NCBI GenBank assembly: GCA_902599655.1
Contig: CACKGC010000001.1
Span: 33,570 to 97,569, forward strand
Length of the DNA stretch: 64,000 bases
Source of the DNA: an uncultured Fidelibacterota bacterium
GTDB taxonomy: Bacteria > Fidelibacterota > Marinisomatia > Marinisomatales > Marinisomataceae
Reading direction: 5' to 3'
Shown: in pieces, positions 53,587-62,468 of the stretch
How the letters are laid out: each line of letters starts with the position of its first letter
Numbering within the stretch: the first letter of the stretch is position 1
Notes under the pieces: generated by a model
Database searches by the model: none
Told to the model about the DNA's origin: nothing
Seen by the model: the letters and a program-made list of their open reading frames with translations, nothing else
Made by a program: the position numbers and the translations under genes

Positions 53587-54721
53587 AAAATTAAAACCAT
53601 TATTTATCTTATTAGGCGCATTTGCTATATCATATTTATTATGGCTGCTTGGCCAGGTACAACCTGATCCGGTTGAAGAAGCGCCAGCGCCGGACGTTAT
53701 TGTTGAAATTTTAACCCCTAAAGATTTTCAAATTCAAATAAGTTCTAACGGTACAACAACGCCTCTCACCCAAACAGTATTGACTGCAGAAGTTGGTGGT
53801 GAAGTTATCTATCGTTCAAAAAAGTTTTCTGAAGGTTCATCAGTTATTGAAGGAGAAATTTTGGCAAAAATTGATGATACAGACTTACAACTACAGTACA
53901 AAAATGCTTTATTACAATTAGCAAATGCCGAAGTGCAGCATTCATTGCAATTGGCGGAAGCAGAAGTTGCAAAAGAAGCCTGGGAAAAAATAGGTGATGG
54001 TGTTGCTAGCGATTTGACACTGAAAAAACCTCAGCTAAAGCAAGCTGAAGCATTATTAGAAGTGGCAAAAGCTCAGGTTAGTTCAGCAGAAAAAAAATTA
54101 AACAAAACAGAAATCGTAGCACCTTATGCTGGCCGAATTCAAAGTGTAAATATTGATTTAGGTACAACAATTATTCCTGGACAGCCAGTTGGAGCTCTAT
54201 ACACTTCAAGCGAAATTGAAGTTACTTTAGCTGTAAAGGATAACGACTTGCAATTCTTAAGCATACCAATGGATGGAAGAAAGTTAGATCCAAGTGAACA
54301 AGCATTAGTTGAAATTAGAAGTTTTTATAAAGGTAAAAATCAAACTTGGATTGGGAGGCTTGAAAGAGTAGACGGAGTCATAGATCCAGTTACAAGAATG
54401 ATTAATCTTATCGCGGTCTTCAAAAACGATTTTATTGAAACTGATAAACCGAATCTTCCTATCGGACTATTTGTTGAAGCACAAATTGATGGTATTATAT
54501 TAAAAGATATTTATTCAATACCTGTAAACGCAATTTCTGAAAATAACGAAGTATATATTGTAAATAATGATAATGAATTAGTTTTAAGACAGCTATCAAT
54601 TCTGAAAAAATATAGTGATTTTGTGATTGTTAAAGATGGACTTAAAGCAGGAGAAAGAATTGTCACATCTAAACTCTCTACTGCATCTAATGGAATAAAA
54701 GTTAACCCAGTATACAAATAA
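53579..54721 (+). CDS. RND efflux periplasmic adaptor (HlyD/MFP family)
   Basis: This 380-residue membrane fusion protein has an N-terminal anchor (residues 5-24), a lipoyl-like half 'VLTAEVGGEVIYRSKKFSEGSSVIEGE', a helical hairpin ('LQLQYKNALLQLANAEVQHSLQLAEAEV' region), the second lipoyl half 'KTEIVAPYAGRIQSVNIDLGT', and beta-barrel domains. I start at the ATG at 53579, with GGAGG about 11 bases upstream; a TTG seven codons earlier would overlap the ribosome site. It overlaps the outer-membrane gene by eight bases and the pump gene by one. Confidence 0.92.
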   Translation: MIKKLKPLFILLGAFAISYLLWLLGQVQPDPVEEAPAPDVIVEILTPKDFQIQISSNGTTTPLTQTVLTAEVGGEVIYRSKKFSEGSSVIEGEILAKIDDTDLQLQYKNALLQLANAEVQHSLQLAEAEVAKEAWEKIGDGVASDLTLKKPQLKQAEALLEVAKAQVSSAEKKLNKTEIVAPYAGRIQSVNIDLGTTIIPGQPVGALYTSSEIEVTLAVKDNDLQFLSIPMDGRKLDPSEQALVEIRSFYKGKNQTWIGRLERVDGVIDPVTRMINLIAVFKNDFIETDKPNLPIGLFVEAQIDGIILKDIYSIPVNAISENNEVYIVNNDNELVLRQLSILKKYSDFVIVKDGLKAGERIVTSKLSTASNGIKVNPVYK

Positions 54722-57700
54722 TGCGCGGAATTGTTACCTGGTTTGTAAATAATAGTGTTCCTTCTAACCTATTTATGTTTTTCTTGATAGTTGGTGGATT
54801 TTTTGTATCCTATCCGTCAATAAAAGCAGAGTTTTTTCCTACACCAGATCCTAAAGCAGTAACTATAGCGGTGCCCTATCCAGGTGCTTCGGCGTCTGAA
54901 GTTGAAGCTTCAATTTCTTCCAAAATTGAGGATCGTCTTGAAGGCGTTGCTGGGATTAAAAAAATAAATTCAAATTCTCTTGAGGGAGGAGGATATGTTG
55001 GTATTAGAGTTTTTCCAAGTGCAGATTTTGACAATACCGTTGAAGAAATAAAAACCATTATTGATGGTATTACCACTTTCCCTGAAAATAGTGAAGAACC
55101 AATTGTCAAAAAACTAGAGATTGTTGAAAAAGTTCTTGATGTAGTAATTCATGGTGATGTAGATGAAAATACACTTTTGAGTGTAACTAAAAGTATTAAT
55201 GAAGAAGTAAAAAATCTTAGCGAAGTATCATTTACAGAAATTTATGGTAACAGAAATAGAGAAATATCAATAGAAATTTCTGAAAATAGTTTAGAGAAGT
55301 ATAACTTAACATTTGATCAAATTTCCTTTGCAATAAACATGGGTTCGATTGACCTTCCAGGAGGTGTTATCTCAAGCACTAAAGGCGATCTGCTCATTCG
55401 AACAGTTGGCCAATCTTATAAAGCATCTGAATTTGAGAATATTGTAATCAGAGCTAATCAAAACGGTAGTACATTGCTGTTAAAAGACATTGCTACAATT
55501 AAAGATACGTTTGAAGAGGTAGATAAATTTATTAAATGGGATGGTGCTAATGCTATGTTCATTAGTGCAAATCTTGTTGGTGATCAAGACGTACTTACTG
55601 CTGCTAATCAATTAAGAAATTTTGTCAAAAATAAGAAAAATAATATGCCTGAAAATATTCAAATTGATTATTGGTATGATCAAGCAAGATTCTTGGAAGA
55701 TAGAATCAATATATTATACAAAAATTTTGCAATAGGGATGTGCTTAGTGCTGATTCTTTTAACTATGTTTTTGAGACCATCTGTTGCTTTTTGGGTTGCT
55801 ATGGGGATCCCTATTTCTTTTGGAGGTGCTTTAATTTTACTTCCAATGCTTGGAGTTACAATTAATGTATTATCAACATTTATGTTTATTGTAGTTCTTG
55901 GAATTGTAGTTGATGATGCAATCATTGTTGGGGAAAATGTTTTCAGAAGAAGAATAAAGCTGAAAGAAGACAATTTTACTTCTACTGTTAAGGGTACTAT
56001 GGAAGTAATGCTTCCGGTCTTTTTTGGTATTCTAACTACTATAGTTGTTTTTGCTCCGATGCTTGATTTGGCGGGAGACACTGGACCTATTTGGAGAACC
56101 TTCCCATTAACTGCTATTCCAATTCTTGTATTTTCTTTAATTGAATCAACAACGATTTTACCTGCTCATTTAAATCATGCTGGAGAGTGGTTCCAATATA
56201 GATTTGTAAAATTTGGGAAGGCGCTAAGTACTGCAAGAAATTACTTTTCAGAAAAATTATACGAATTTATTGATAATAAGTGGCTTCCATTAGTTAAAAA
56301 ATCTATCAAAAATCGTTATCAAACTATTTCAATTTTTGTTGGCGTGCTTTTAATATCTTTTTCTTTACTTGCTGGTGGATGGGTAAAATGGCAGTTTTTT
56401 CCTGTGTTAGAAGCTGAAGAGGTTGCTATTGTTATTGATCTTCCTGAAGGAACACCTATAACCACAACTGAAGAAGTAACAAGGATGATTGAAAGAGAGG
56501 CTCTTAAACTCAAAAGTGAACTGAATTCAGAAAATAATAAAAAAATTATTTCTCATGTTTTAACTGCTGTTGGTGATCAATATTTTAGTAATCAAGAAGC
56601 TGAGAATAGTCCAACAGGGCCTACACTCCAAGCTGCTTCAACACCTCATGTTGGAGAAGTAGTAGTAATTCTTACACCTGCTGACAGTAGATGGGGTTTA
56701 ACTGGAGCATATGATATTATTAATATTTTAAGAAATCGAATTGGTATTATACCTGGTGTTGAGAGACTAAACTTTAGTGCTAATATTTTTAGTGCTGGAA
56801 AACCAATTCATTTTGAATTTTCAGGTAACGACTTTGATGACTTGAATCGAGTTGTCAGTCAAACTAAATCTTTATTAAGTAATTATGCTGGTGTTTATGA
56901 TTTAACAGATTCAGATAAGATTGGTAAAAGTGAACTTCAAATTGAACTTCTTCCTGCAGCAGAGTCATATGGACTTACTACTGCAATGATAGCAAAACAA
57001 GTTAGGCAAGCATTTTATGGTGAAGAAGTACAACGAATTCAACGTCAAGATGATGATATAAAAGTGATGTTAAAGCTAACTAAAAGCGAAAGAGATAATG
57101 CTAGAACACTTGAAAATTTAAGAATTAGAACAAAAACTGGTATTAAAATTCCATTGTACGCTGTTGCAAAAGTTAAAGAATTACCAGGTAAATCTGCTAT
57201 TCAAAGAATTGATGGAAAGCGAGTAGTTGAAATAACTTCAGATGTAGATATTAGCAAAAATACATCCTCAATGATTCTATCTTCGATGCTTGGTCCAGAA
57301 GGAAATCCAATTAGAGACTTTAAAAATATTTTAAGTAAAGAACCGGATGTATCGTTTGCACTTGCAGGAGAAGCAGCGGAGCAGGCAGAACAACTTCAAG
57401 ATATATTTGTAAAATTTGGTTTAGCAATTTTTACTATTTTTGTTTTATTAGCAATTCCACTTAAATCATATTTTAAACCATTAATTATTCTATCAGCTAT
57501 TCCATTTGGAATGGTTGGTGCTATTTTAGGACATCTAATGCTCTTTCAACCAATGTCAGTTTTATCATTATTGGGAGTTGTTGCTCTTTCTGGAGTTGTG
57601 GTAAATGACAGTTTGTTACTCGTAGTTTTCGTTAATAGAGCTAAAGAAAAAGGCGATAGTACATTAAAGGCTGTAACAGATGCAGTTAGATCAAGATTTA

Positions 57701-57918
57701 GACCAGTAATATTAACCTCGCTTACAACTTTTCTAGGAATTGCTCCTCTACTCTTCAATCAATCAACTCAAGTACTGTTCTTAAAGCCAATGGCAATTTC
57801 ATTAGGAATTGGAATTTTATTTGCAACATTTGTCATTCTACTATTAGTGCCAGTATCATATGTGATTATTGATGATTTTATCAATTTGATATCAGGAAAT
57901 AAAAAGAAAAGCGCCTAA
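54721..57918 (+). CDS. RND family efflux transporter, permease subunit
   Basis: This 1065-residue pump has the AcrB/HAE1 layout: TM1, a large periplasmic loop, TM2-6, TM7, a second loop and TM8-12. The proton-relay aspartates are in TM4 'LGIVVDDAIIVGENVFRR'. TM10 has 'SGVVVNDSLLLVVFVNRAK', in which Asn stands where AcrB-type pumps have Gly/Asp variants. 'AVTIAVPYPGASASEVEASI' and 'VEGVAGIKKINSNS'-like sequence at the start are typical of RND pumps. The substrate (drug, lipid or metal) cannot be told. The SRPBCC partner in the same operon could mean a lipid-like substrate. It converges on the Lon-N gene. Confidence 0.94.
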   Translation: MRGIVTWFVNNSVPSNLFMFFLIVGGFFVSYPSIKAEFFPTPDPKAVTIAVPYPGASASEVEASISSKIEDRLEGVAGIKKINSNSLEGGGYVGIRVFPSADFDNTVEEIKTIIDGITTFPENSEEPIVKKLEIVEKVLDVVIHGDVDENTLLSVTKSINEEVKNLSEVSFTEIYGNRNREISIEISENSLEKYNLTFDQISFAINMGSIDLPGGVISSTKGDLLIRTVGQSYKASEFENIVIRANQNGSTLLLKDIATIKDTFEEVDKFIKWDGANAMFISANLVGDQDVLTAANQLRNFVKNKKNNMPENIQIDYWYDQARFLEDRINILYKNFAIGMCLVLILLTMFLRPSVAFWVAMGIPISFGGALILLPMLGVTINVLSTFMFIVVLGIVVDDAIIVGENVFRRRIKLKEDNFTSTVKGTMEVMLPVFFGILTTIVVFAPMLDLAGDTGPIWRTFPLTAIPILVFSLIESTTILPAHLNHAGEWFQYRFVKFGKALSTARNYFSEKLYEFIDNKWLPLVKKSIKNRYQTISIFVGVLLISFSLLAGGWVKWQFFPVLEAEEVAIVIDLPEGTPITTTEEVTRMIEREALKLKSELNSENNKKIISHVLTAVGDQYFSNQEAENSPTGPTLQAASTPHVGEVVVILTPADSRWGLTGAYDIINILRNRIGIIPGVERLNFSANIFSAGKPIHFEFSGNDFDDLNRVVSQTKSLLSNYAGVYDLTDSDKIGKSELQIELLPAAESYGLTTAMIAKQVRQAFYGEEVQRIQRQDDDIKVMLKLTKSERDNARTLENLRIRTKTGIKIPLYAVAKVKELPGKSAIQRIDGKRVVEITSDVDISKNTSSMILSSMLGPEGNPIRDFKNILSKEPDVSFALAGEAAEQAEQLQDIFVKFGLAIFTIFVLLAIPLKSYFKPLIILSAIPFGMVGAILGHLMLFQPMSVLSLLGVVALSGVVVNDSLLLVVFVNRAKEKGDSTLKAVTDAVRSRFRPVILTSLTTFLGIAPLLFNQSTQVLFLKPMAISLGIGILFATFVILLLVPVSYVIIDDFINLISGNKKKSA

Positions 57919-58529
57919 GCTTCAAACTGTGAGTAATTATGATATCCAACTTTTGCAGGATCATCATAATCAATTTTGACAATAGCTTTCTTTAAGATTC
58001 TTTTAAGAATAATAAGTCTATCCTTTTCTGATTGACTTTTTAACAACATTTTTTTTGCGCGCTTGTCTATATCAAGCATAGATGCAATTTCAAATGCAGC
58101 TTTCGGCATGCTTATTTGAGCAATTTTGGCAGAGGCTCCTAATTTCATCAGTACTTCATATAAGAATACATTGGTTTCTTGGAGTAAAGTTTCATCTATT
58201 GAATCATCAATATCCTGCCAAGTTTTCACGTAAGCTTGTTTATAGTCTTTCGAATAGTTATAACTCTTAACAATAAATCGTTCAACTCCAGTTACAAGAA
58301 TATCATACTCTCCTGTATCTCCTTCAGCTGCAGTGATTTGAGTAATTTCAGCTGTACACCCAATAGATAGAGTATCGTTATTTCTAGAATTAACAATACC
58401 AAATTTTTGATTATGCTTTAAGCAATATTCAACCATCTTTTTGTACTTTGCTTCAAAGATATGCAGCGGGAGTTTTTCGCCTGGAAGCAAAACTAAAGGG
58501 AGTGGAAAAATTGGGATTTTATCATTCAT
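57915..58529 (-). CDS. Lon N-terminal (LON-SB) domain protein
   Basis: This 204-residue protein consists only of the substrate-binding domain found at the N-terminus of Lon protease: 'IFPLPLVLLPGEKLPLHIFEAKYKKMVEYCL' in two blocks, 'FGIVNSRNNDTLSIGCTAEI' and 'YDILVTGVERFIVKSY'. It has no ATPase or protease domain, like the many stand-alone LON-SB proteins (YbaM/ PUA-like). It may bind substrates or RNA; the function is unknown. It overlaps the RND pump gene by four bases and is divergent from the VOC gene. Confidence 0.88.
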   Translation of the reverse strand: MNDKIPIFPLPLVLLPGEKLPLHIFEAKYKKMVEYCLKHNQKFGIVNSRNNDTLSIGCTAEITQITAAEGDTGEYDILVTGVERFIVKSYNYSKDYKQAYVKTWQDIDDSIDETLLQETNVFLYEVLMKLGASAKIAQISMPKAAFEIASMLDIDKRAKKMLLKSQSEKDRLIILKRILKKAIVKIDYDDPAKVGYHNYSQFEA

Positions 58530-58603
58530 TGTATTATCAAAATACGTATTGTTTTATTAATTTTCACTATCAAAATTTTAAAAATTCTATTAAAAGGGTA
58601 AAA

Positions 58604-58900
58604 ATGAAAAAAGATATTTTAGATCACGTAGCCATTTGTACTGATGATATAAATAAATCAGTTGAGTGGTATACTGAAAATTTTAAATGTGATATTTTAT
58701 ATCAAGATAGTTCTTGGGCAATGCTTGAATTTGATAACGTTAAGTTAGCTTTAGTTTTACCTGAACAACATCCATTCCACTTTGCCATACTAAAAGATAA
58801 TGTAGAAGATTATGGCAAGCCCGTAACTCATCGAGATGGATCTGTATCAGTGTATATAAAAGATAGATCTGGCAACAACATAGAAATTCTGAGGTACTAA
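58604..58900 (+). CDS. VOC/glyoxalase family protein
   Basis: This 98-residue protein is a single vicinal-oxygen-chelate domain: 'LDHVAICTDDINKSVEWYTENF' at the start, a middle 'AMLEFDNVKLALVL', and 'VSVYIKDRSGNNIEILRY' at the end, with the metal-binding His and Glu in the usual places. I start at the ATG at 58604, with AGGG six bases upstream. The longer open frame reaches into the divergent gene. The substrate is unknown. The DUF1295 gene follows one base after the stop. Confidence 0.85.
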   Translation: MKKDILDHVAICTDDINKSVEWYTENFKCDILYQDSSWAMLEFDNVKLALVLPEQHPFHFAILKDNVEDYGKPVTHRDGSVSVYIKDRSGNNIEILRY

Positions 58901-58901
58901 A

Positions 58902-59765
58902 ATGAAAAGAATAGTTATTATGAACTGTATTACAATTTCTCTCATTGTGATTTTGTCATACATTTCTACACCAAATAATCAAATCCTTGCTAATCATCAC
59001 TTAATAACTGGATTTGGATCAGTAATTGCATTTATGAGTGTTTTATGGATTGTGAGTTTACTTGTTAAAGATGCAAGCATTGTTGATATTTTTTGGGGGC
59101 CTGCGTTTATAGTTCTTGGGTCCTCGCTACTTATATCAATGGACCAAGCTTACTCTGAAAGATCGTTGTTCATTCTATTCCTAGTATCACTATGGGCAAT
59201 AAGACTGGCGTCACATATTGGGTTTAGAAACATTGGTCATGGTGAAGATTTTCGATATGTTGAATGGAGAAAAGAAAGCGGTAAAAACTATTGGTGGCAT
59301 AGTTTCATAAGAGTTTTTCTACTTCAAGGAGGTTTATGTACCTTAGTAGGCGTATCAATTTACTTTGGGTATCTAAATGAAAAACCTTTATCATTCATTG
59401 AGACTATGTTTGCATCAACAATATTTTTTATTGGTCTAGCTTGGGAGTCAATTAGTGATTTGCAATTAAAAGCTTTTAGAAAAGATCCCAACAATAAAGG
59501 TAAAATTTGTAAAAGCGGTTTATGGAAGTATTCAAGGCATCCTAATTATTTTGGCGATCTTGTTGTTTGGATAAGCATTTTTACTTTTAGTATTTCTAGT
59601 GAAAATCTTTTATTTATTGCAGGTTCATTTTTAAGTCCATTGATTATGGGGTCAATTTTTTATTATATTACGGGCCCTATGATGGATCAAGCAATGATGC
59701 AAAGTAGGCCAGATTACAAAAAATATATGGAAAATAGTAATTCACTAATTCCAAAATTCAAATGA
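58902..59765 (+). CDS. DUF1295 / steroid 5-alpha-reductase-like membrane protein
   Basis: This 287-residue membrane enzyme has about seven hydrophobic helices and the family features 'VKDASIVDIFWGPAFIVLGS' near residue 58, 'HGEDFRYVEWRKESGKNYWWHS' in the middle, and the C-terminal NADPH-binding 'SGLWKYSRHPNYFGDLVVW'. DUF1295 members are thought to reduce double bonds of lipid-like substrates. It follows the VOC gene by one base and precedes the cupredoxin gene by 13. Confidence 0.88.
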   Translation: MKRIVIMNCITISLIVILSYISTPNNQILANHHLITGFGSVIAFMSVLWIVSLLVKDASIVDIFWGPAFIVLGSSLLISMDQAYSERSLFILFLVSLWAIRLASHIGFRNIGHGEDFRYVEWRKESGKNYWWHSFIRVFLLQGGLCTLVGVSIYFGYLNEKPLSFIETMFASTIFFIGLAWESISDLQLKAFRKDPNNKGKICKSGLWKYSRHPNYFGDLVVWISIFTFSISSENLLFIAGSFLSPLIMGSIFYYITGPMMDQAMMQSRPDYKKYMENSNSLIPKFK

Positions 59766-59778
59766 AAGAGGGGAAAAA

Positions 59779-60225
59779 ATGTATAACAAGTTATTGTTAA
59801 CACTTTCAATATTCGTATTTATAGCATGTGGCGGTGGTGCTCCACAAGAAGCACAGGTTGTAAATATTGGATCTTTAGGTTCTGAAATGAAATATGATGT
59901 TGAAGAATTCACAGTTAAAGCAGGCTCGAAGGTAAAAATTGTTTTAAAAAATAATACTCCTTTAGAGTTTATGGGTGAAATGCAACACAATATTGTCATT
60001 TTCAAAGATGAATCTGCTGCTCCAGAAATCATCAAGCTAGCTGAGAGCTACTTTGGTGGTGATGCTCCAGACGACAGTAGAATTCTTGCAAAATCGATAT
60101 TAATAGATAAGCAAGAAGAAACTACTATTGAATTTGATGCGCCTAAAAAGCCAGGTAGATATTTGTACGTCTGTACATATATTGCCCATGCAGGTTCTAT
60201 GCGCGGTTATATGATTGTTGAGTAA
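59779..60225 (+). CDS. Azurin-like cupredoxin lipoprotein
   Basis: This 148-residue lipoprotein (lipobox C17 in FIACGGG) carries a type 1 copper domain. The ligands are His in 'MGEMQHNIVIF', and Cys, His and Met in 'YVCTYIAHAGSMRGYM', the azurin-like order. It would carry electrons in the periplasm. The ribosome site GAGGGG is strong. The FTR1 iron permease gene lies 93 bases downstream on the same strand, so a copper-dependent role in iron uptake is possible. Electron delivery to a terminal oxidase is an equally good reading. Confidence 0.88.
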   Translation: MYNKLLLTLSIFVFIACGGGAPQEAQVVNIGSLGSEMKYDVEEFTVKAGSKVKIVLKNNTPLEFMGEMQHNIVIFKDESAAPEIIKLAESYFGGDAPDDSRILAKSILIDKQEETTIEFDAPKKPGRYLYVCTYIAHAGSMRGYMIVE

Positions 60226-60290
60226 TTCCTATATAGAGCATTAACACGCTTGGATGAATTAATAAATCTGCATATATTACGATTCTAATA

Positions 60291-60307
60291 TTGAGATTAT
60301 ATCTCAA
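60291..60307. repeat. Inverted repeat before the FTR1 gene
   Basis: Two 7-base arms TTGAGAT and ATCTCAA flank a 3-base centre, ending just before the ribosome site AGGGG of the iron permease. It could be an operator or a small leader hairpin. It does not resemble a Fur box. Confidence 0.5.
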
Positions 60308-60318
60308 AAGGGGAAAAT

Positions 60319-61182
60319 ATGAGTGAATTTTTAATTATGTTTAGAGAAGTGCTTGAAGGAGTGCTTGTTGTAGGAATACTTTATACTTTCATCGTTAAAA
60401 CAGGTAGAGAACATTTAAAGAAAAGTATAATTAATGGTGTTATTGCATCATTTGTTGCTACTGGAATCTTTGCTGTTATATTTCAAATTGCGTATGGAGG
60501 CTTTGAAGGAAAGCAGGCTGCTCTTTTTGAAGGGACAACCATGTTAATTGCTGCCTTTTTGCTTTCAACAATGATTATTTGGATGGGTAGAAATAAAAAT
60601 GTTGCTGCAAGTTTAGAAAAAGAAGCCTCAGATATAATTGAAAAAGATAAGAATGTTTCTTTAGGTCTTTTTGCGTTAACATTTTTTGCAATTTTCAGAG
60701 AAGGTGTTGAAGTAGTGCTTTTCATGTATGCTATTGTTATTCAATCAAATGGTCTTTCTATTGGCGGCTCAGTTTTAGGATCTATTGTTGCGCTAATGAT
60801 TGGTTACGCAATCTTTGTACAAGGTAAAAGAGTTCCTTTAAAACAGTTCTTTAATGTGACATCTATATTACTCATTTTTGTGTGTGCTGGATTAGTTGCA
60901 TATGGCGTTCATGAATTCGAAGAAGCATTTTATACTAAAGATGAAATGAAGCAAATGGAAATATGGAATGTTAATGACAAAGGTCCCATTTTTGGATTTA
61001 ATATCGATAATAATGGAACTCCAAAACCATTATTGAGCGATAAAGGTGCAATAGGACAGTTGTTCAAAGGCTTTTTCGGATACAATGGTAACCCAACTTC
61101 TACAGAGCTGGTCAGTTGGCTACTTACTTTAACCCTTGTATCATTTCTTTGGAAAAGAGCATCTAATCCTAACAAGACATAA
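60319..61182 (+). CDS. FTR1 family iron permease
   Basis: This 287-residue inner-membrane protein has seven likely helices and two R-E-x-x-E iron motifs: REVLE at 9-13 and REGVE at 127-131, as in FTR1/EfeU permeases. A periplasmic loop at about 205-255 precedes the last helix. These proteins import iron, usually with a partner oxidase or cupredoxin such as EfeO; the azurin-like protein upstream could be one. The inverted repeat and the strong ribosome site lie directly upstream. It ends one base before the convergent Nudix gene. Confidence 0.92.
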   Translation: MSEFLIMFREVLEGVLVVGILYTFIVKTGREHLKKSIINGVIASFVATGIFAVIFQIAYGGFEGKQAALFEGTTMLIAAFLLSTMIIWMGRNKNVAASLEKEASDIIEKDKNVSLGLFALTFFAIFREGVEVVLFMYAIVIQSNGLSIGGSVLGSIVALMIGYAIFVQGKRVPLKQFFNVTSILLIFVCAGLVAYGVHEFEEAFYTKDEMKQMEIWNVNDKGPIFGFNIDNNGTPKPLLSDKGAIGQLFKGFFGYNGNPTSTELVSWLLTLTLVSFLWKRASNPNKT

Positions 61183-61818
61183 TTAAGATTCATTAATGAT
61201 ATCTTTAAGCTCTGTAATTATCATTGCAGTTGCTCCCCAACAAATACATTCATTGAAATGATAGGCGGGAACATTGATTTTAAAACCTGATTTATTGATT
61301 GGAGTGTTTAAAACTAAATTATTATCAATTAATTCATCGAGACTAATCTTATAAACCTGATCAACTTCGCTATCATTAATTTTAATTTGAGGATGAGTTT
61401 CTGAATACCATAAAAAAACATGAATATTAAAATACGATACTGGTGTATAAAGGCTAGAAAGTTGTCCAAGGCTTTTTAAGGTTGAAGAATCAATCCCAAT
61501 TTCTTCTTTTGTCTCTCTAAGTGAAGCATTTTGTGCAGTTTCATTTTTATCAATAGCCCCCCCAGGTAAAGATACTTGGCCTTTATGATGCTCAACATTA
61601 TCAGTTCTTTTTGTTAGCAAAAAAAATAATTGATTATTTTCTTCAAATAAAATGATGCTTACGCTAGCCTGCTTAGCATCTTTTGGAGGAACGAATGCTT
61701 TTTCTGTAATACTATTTATTGGAATTACAGCCATTTTTTTATGACTCTTCCATCCAGGTAATTCAGAATTGCTGCCAACTCTTTCCTTTATTAATGCAAT
61801 TATTTTGTCTACTTTCAT
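61183..61818 (-). CDS. Nudix hydrolase, CoA pyrophosphatase (NudL-like)
   Basis: The Nudix box lies in 'GGAIDKNETAQNASLRETKEEIG', written in parts: G-G-A-I-D-K-N-E, then R-E-T-K-E-E-I-G. Upstream, 'LLTKRTDNVEHHKGQVSLPGG' is the UPF0035 signature of CoA pyrophosphatases, which split CoA into 3',5'-ADP and phosphopantetheine. I use the ATG at 61818 ('MKVDKIIALIKERVG', 211 residues). The frame is open to another ATG at 61839, which would overlap the divergent HAD gene. Neither has a ribosome site. Confidence 0.88.
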   Translation of the reverse strand: MKVDKIIALIKERVGSNSELPGWKSHKKMAVIPINSITEKAFVPPKDAKQASVSIILFEENNQLFFLLTKRTDNVEHHKGQVSLPGGAIDKNETAQNASLRETKEEIGIDSSTLKSLGQLSSLYTPVSYFNIHVFLWYSETHPQIKINDSEVDQVYKISLDELIDNNLVLNTPINKSGFKINVPAYHFNECICWGATAMIITELKDIINES

Positions 61819-61822
61819 ATCC

Positions 61823-62467
61823 GTGAAATATAAGCACATAATTTGGGATTGGAATGGAACTTTGCTTAATGATTTAACCTTATGCGTTGATCTACTTAAT
61901 GTATCTTTAGAAAAAAGAAAGCTTCCCGAAATGACTGAAGAAAAATATAGAAAGAAATTTCTTTTCCCAATTAAAACTTTCTATGAGTCTATTGGATTTG
62001 ATTTTTCAAAAGAAGATTTTACAATTGCTAACGACGAATTCCATCTAGGCTTTGAACAAAACTTTAAAAAACTAGCTTTACAACCTTATGCTCAAGATAC
62101 CATTGCACATTTCCAGAAATTGGGAGTCACACAAAGCATATTATCTGCAACAGTTCAAAGCCGACTTGAAGAGCAAGTAGATTTTTTTGGCATTACACAT
62201 CTACTTGATAATGTTGTTGGCATAAGCAACACACCATCAGGCTATGGAAAAGAATTTGAAGGTAAGGAATTATTAAACAATACTGATATACCGCTTGAAC
62301 AAACAATTATTGTTGGTGATAGCATGCTAGACTTTACTGTTTCAACAGCACTTAGCATTGATTGTGCACTACTTTCCAATGGACATAACAATTTAGAAAG
62401 ACTTCAAGCCACAGGTTCAAAAACTTTTGCTAATATTCAATCGTTTTCAAATTGGATCTTAGATTGA
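61823..62467 (+). CDS. HAD-family phosphatase, phosphoglycolate phosphatase-like
   Basis: This HAD hydrolase has motif I 'IIWDWNGTLLND' (the nucleophile and acid Asp in D-x-N), motif II near 'QSILSATVQSRL', and motif IV 'IIVGDSMLDF'. The helical cap lies between them. At 214 residues it fits phosphoglycolate phosphatase-like members. The best start is GTG at 61823 ('MKYKHIIWDWNGT'), four bases from the divergent Nudix ATG. An in-frame ATG at 61769 would add 18 residues and overlap the Nudix gene by 50 bases. The substrate is not certain. Confidence 0.82.
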   Translation: MKYKHIIWDWNGTLLNDLTLCVDLLNVSLEKRKLPEMTEEKYRKKFLFPIKTFYESIGFDFSKEDFTIANDEFHLGFEQNFKKLALQPYAQDTIAHFQKLGVTQSILSATVQSRLEEQVDFFGITHLLDNVVGISNTPSGYGKEFEGKELLNNTDIPLEQTIIVGDSMLDFTVSTALSIDCALLSNGHNNLERLQATGSKTFANIQSFSNWILD

Positions 62468-62468
62468 C

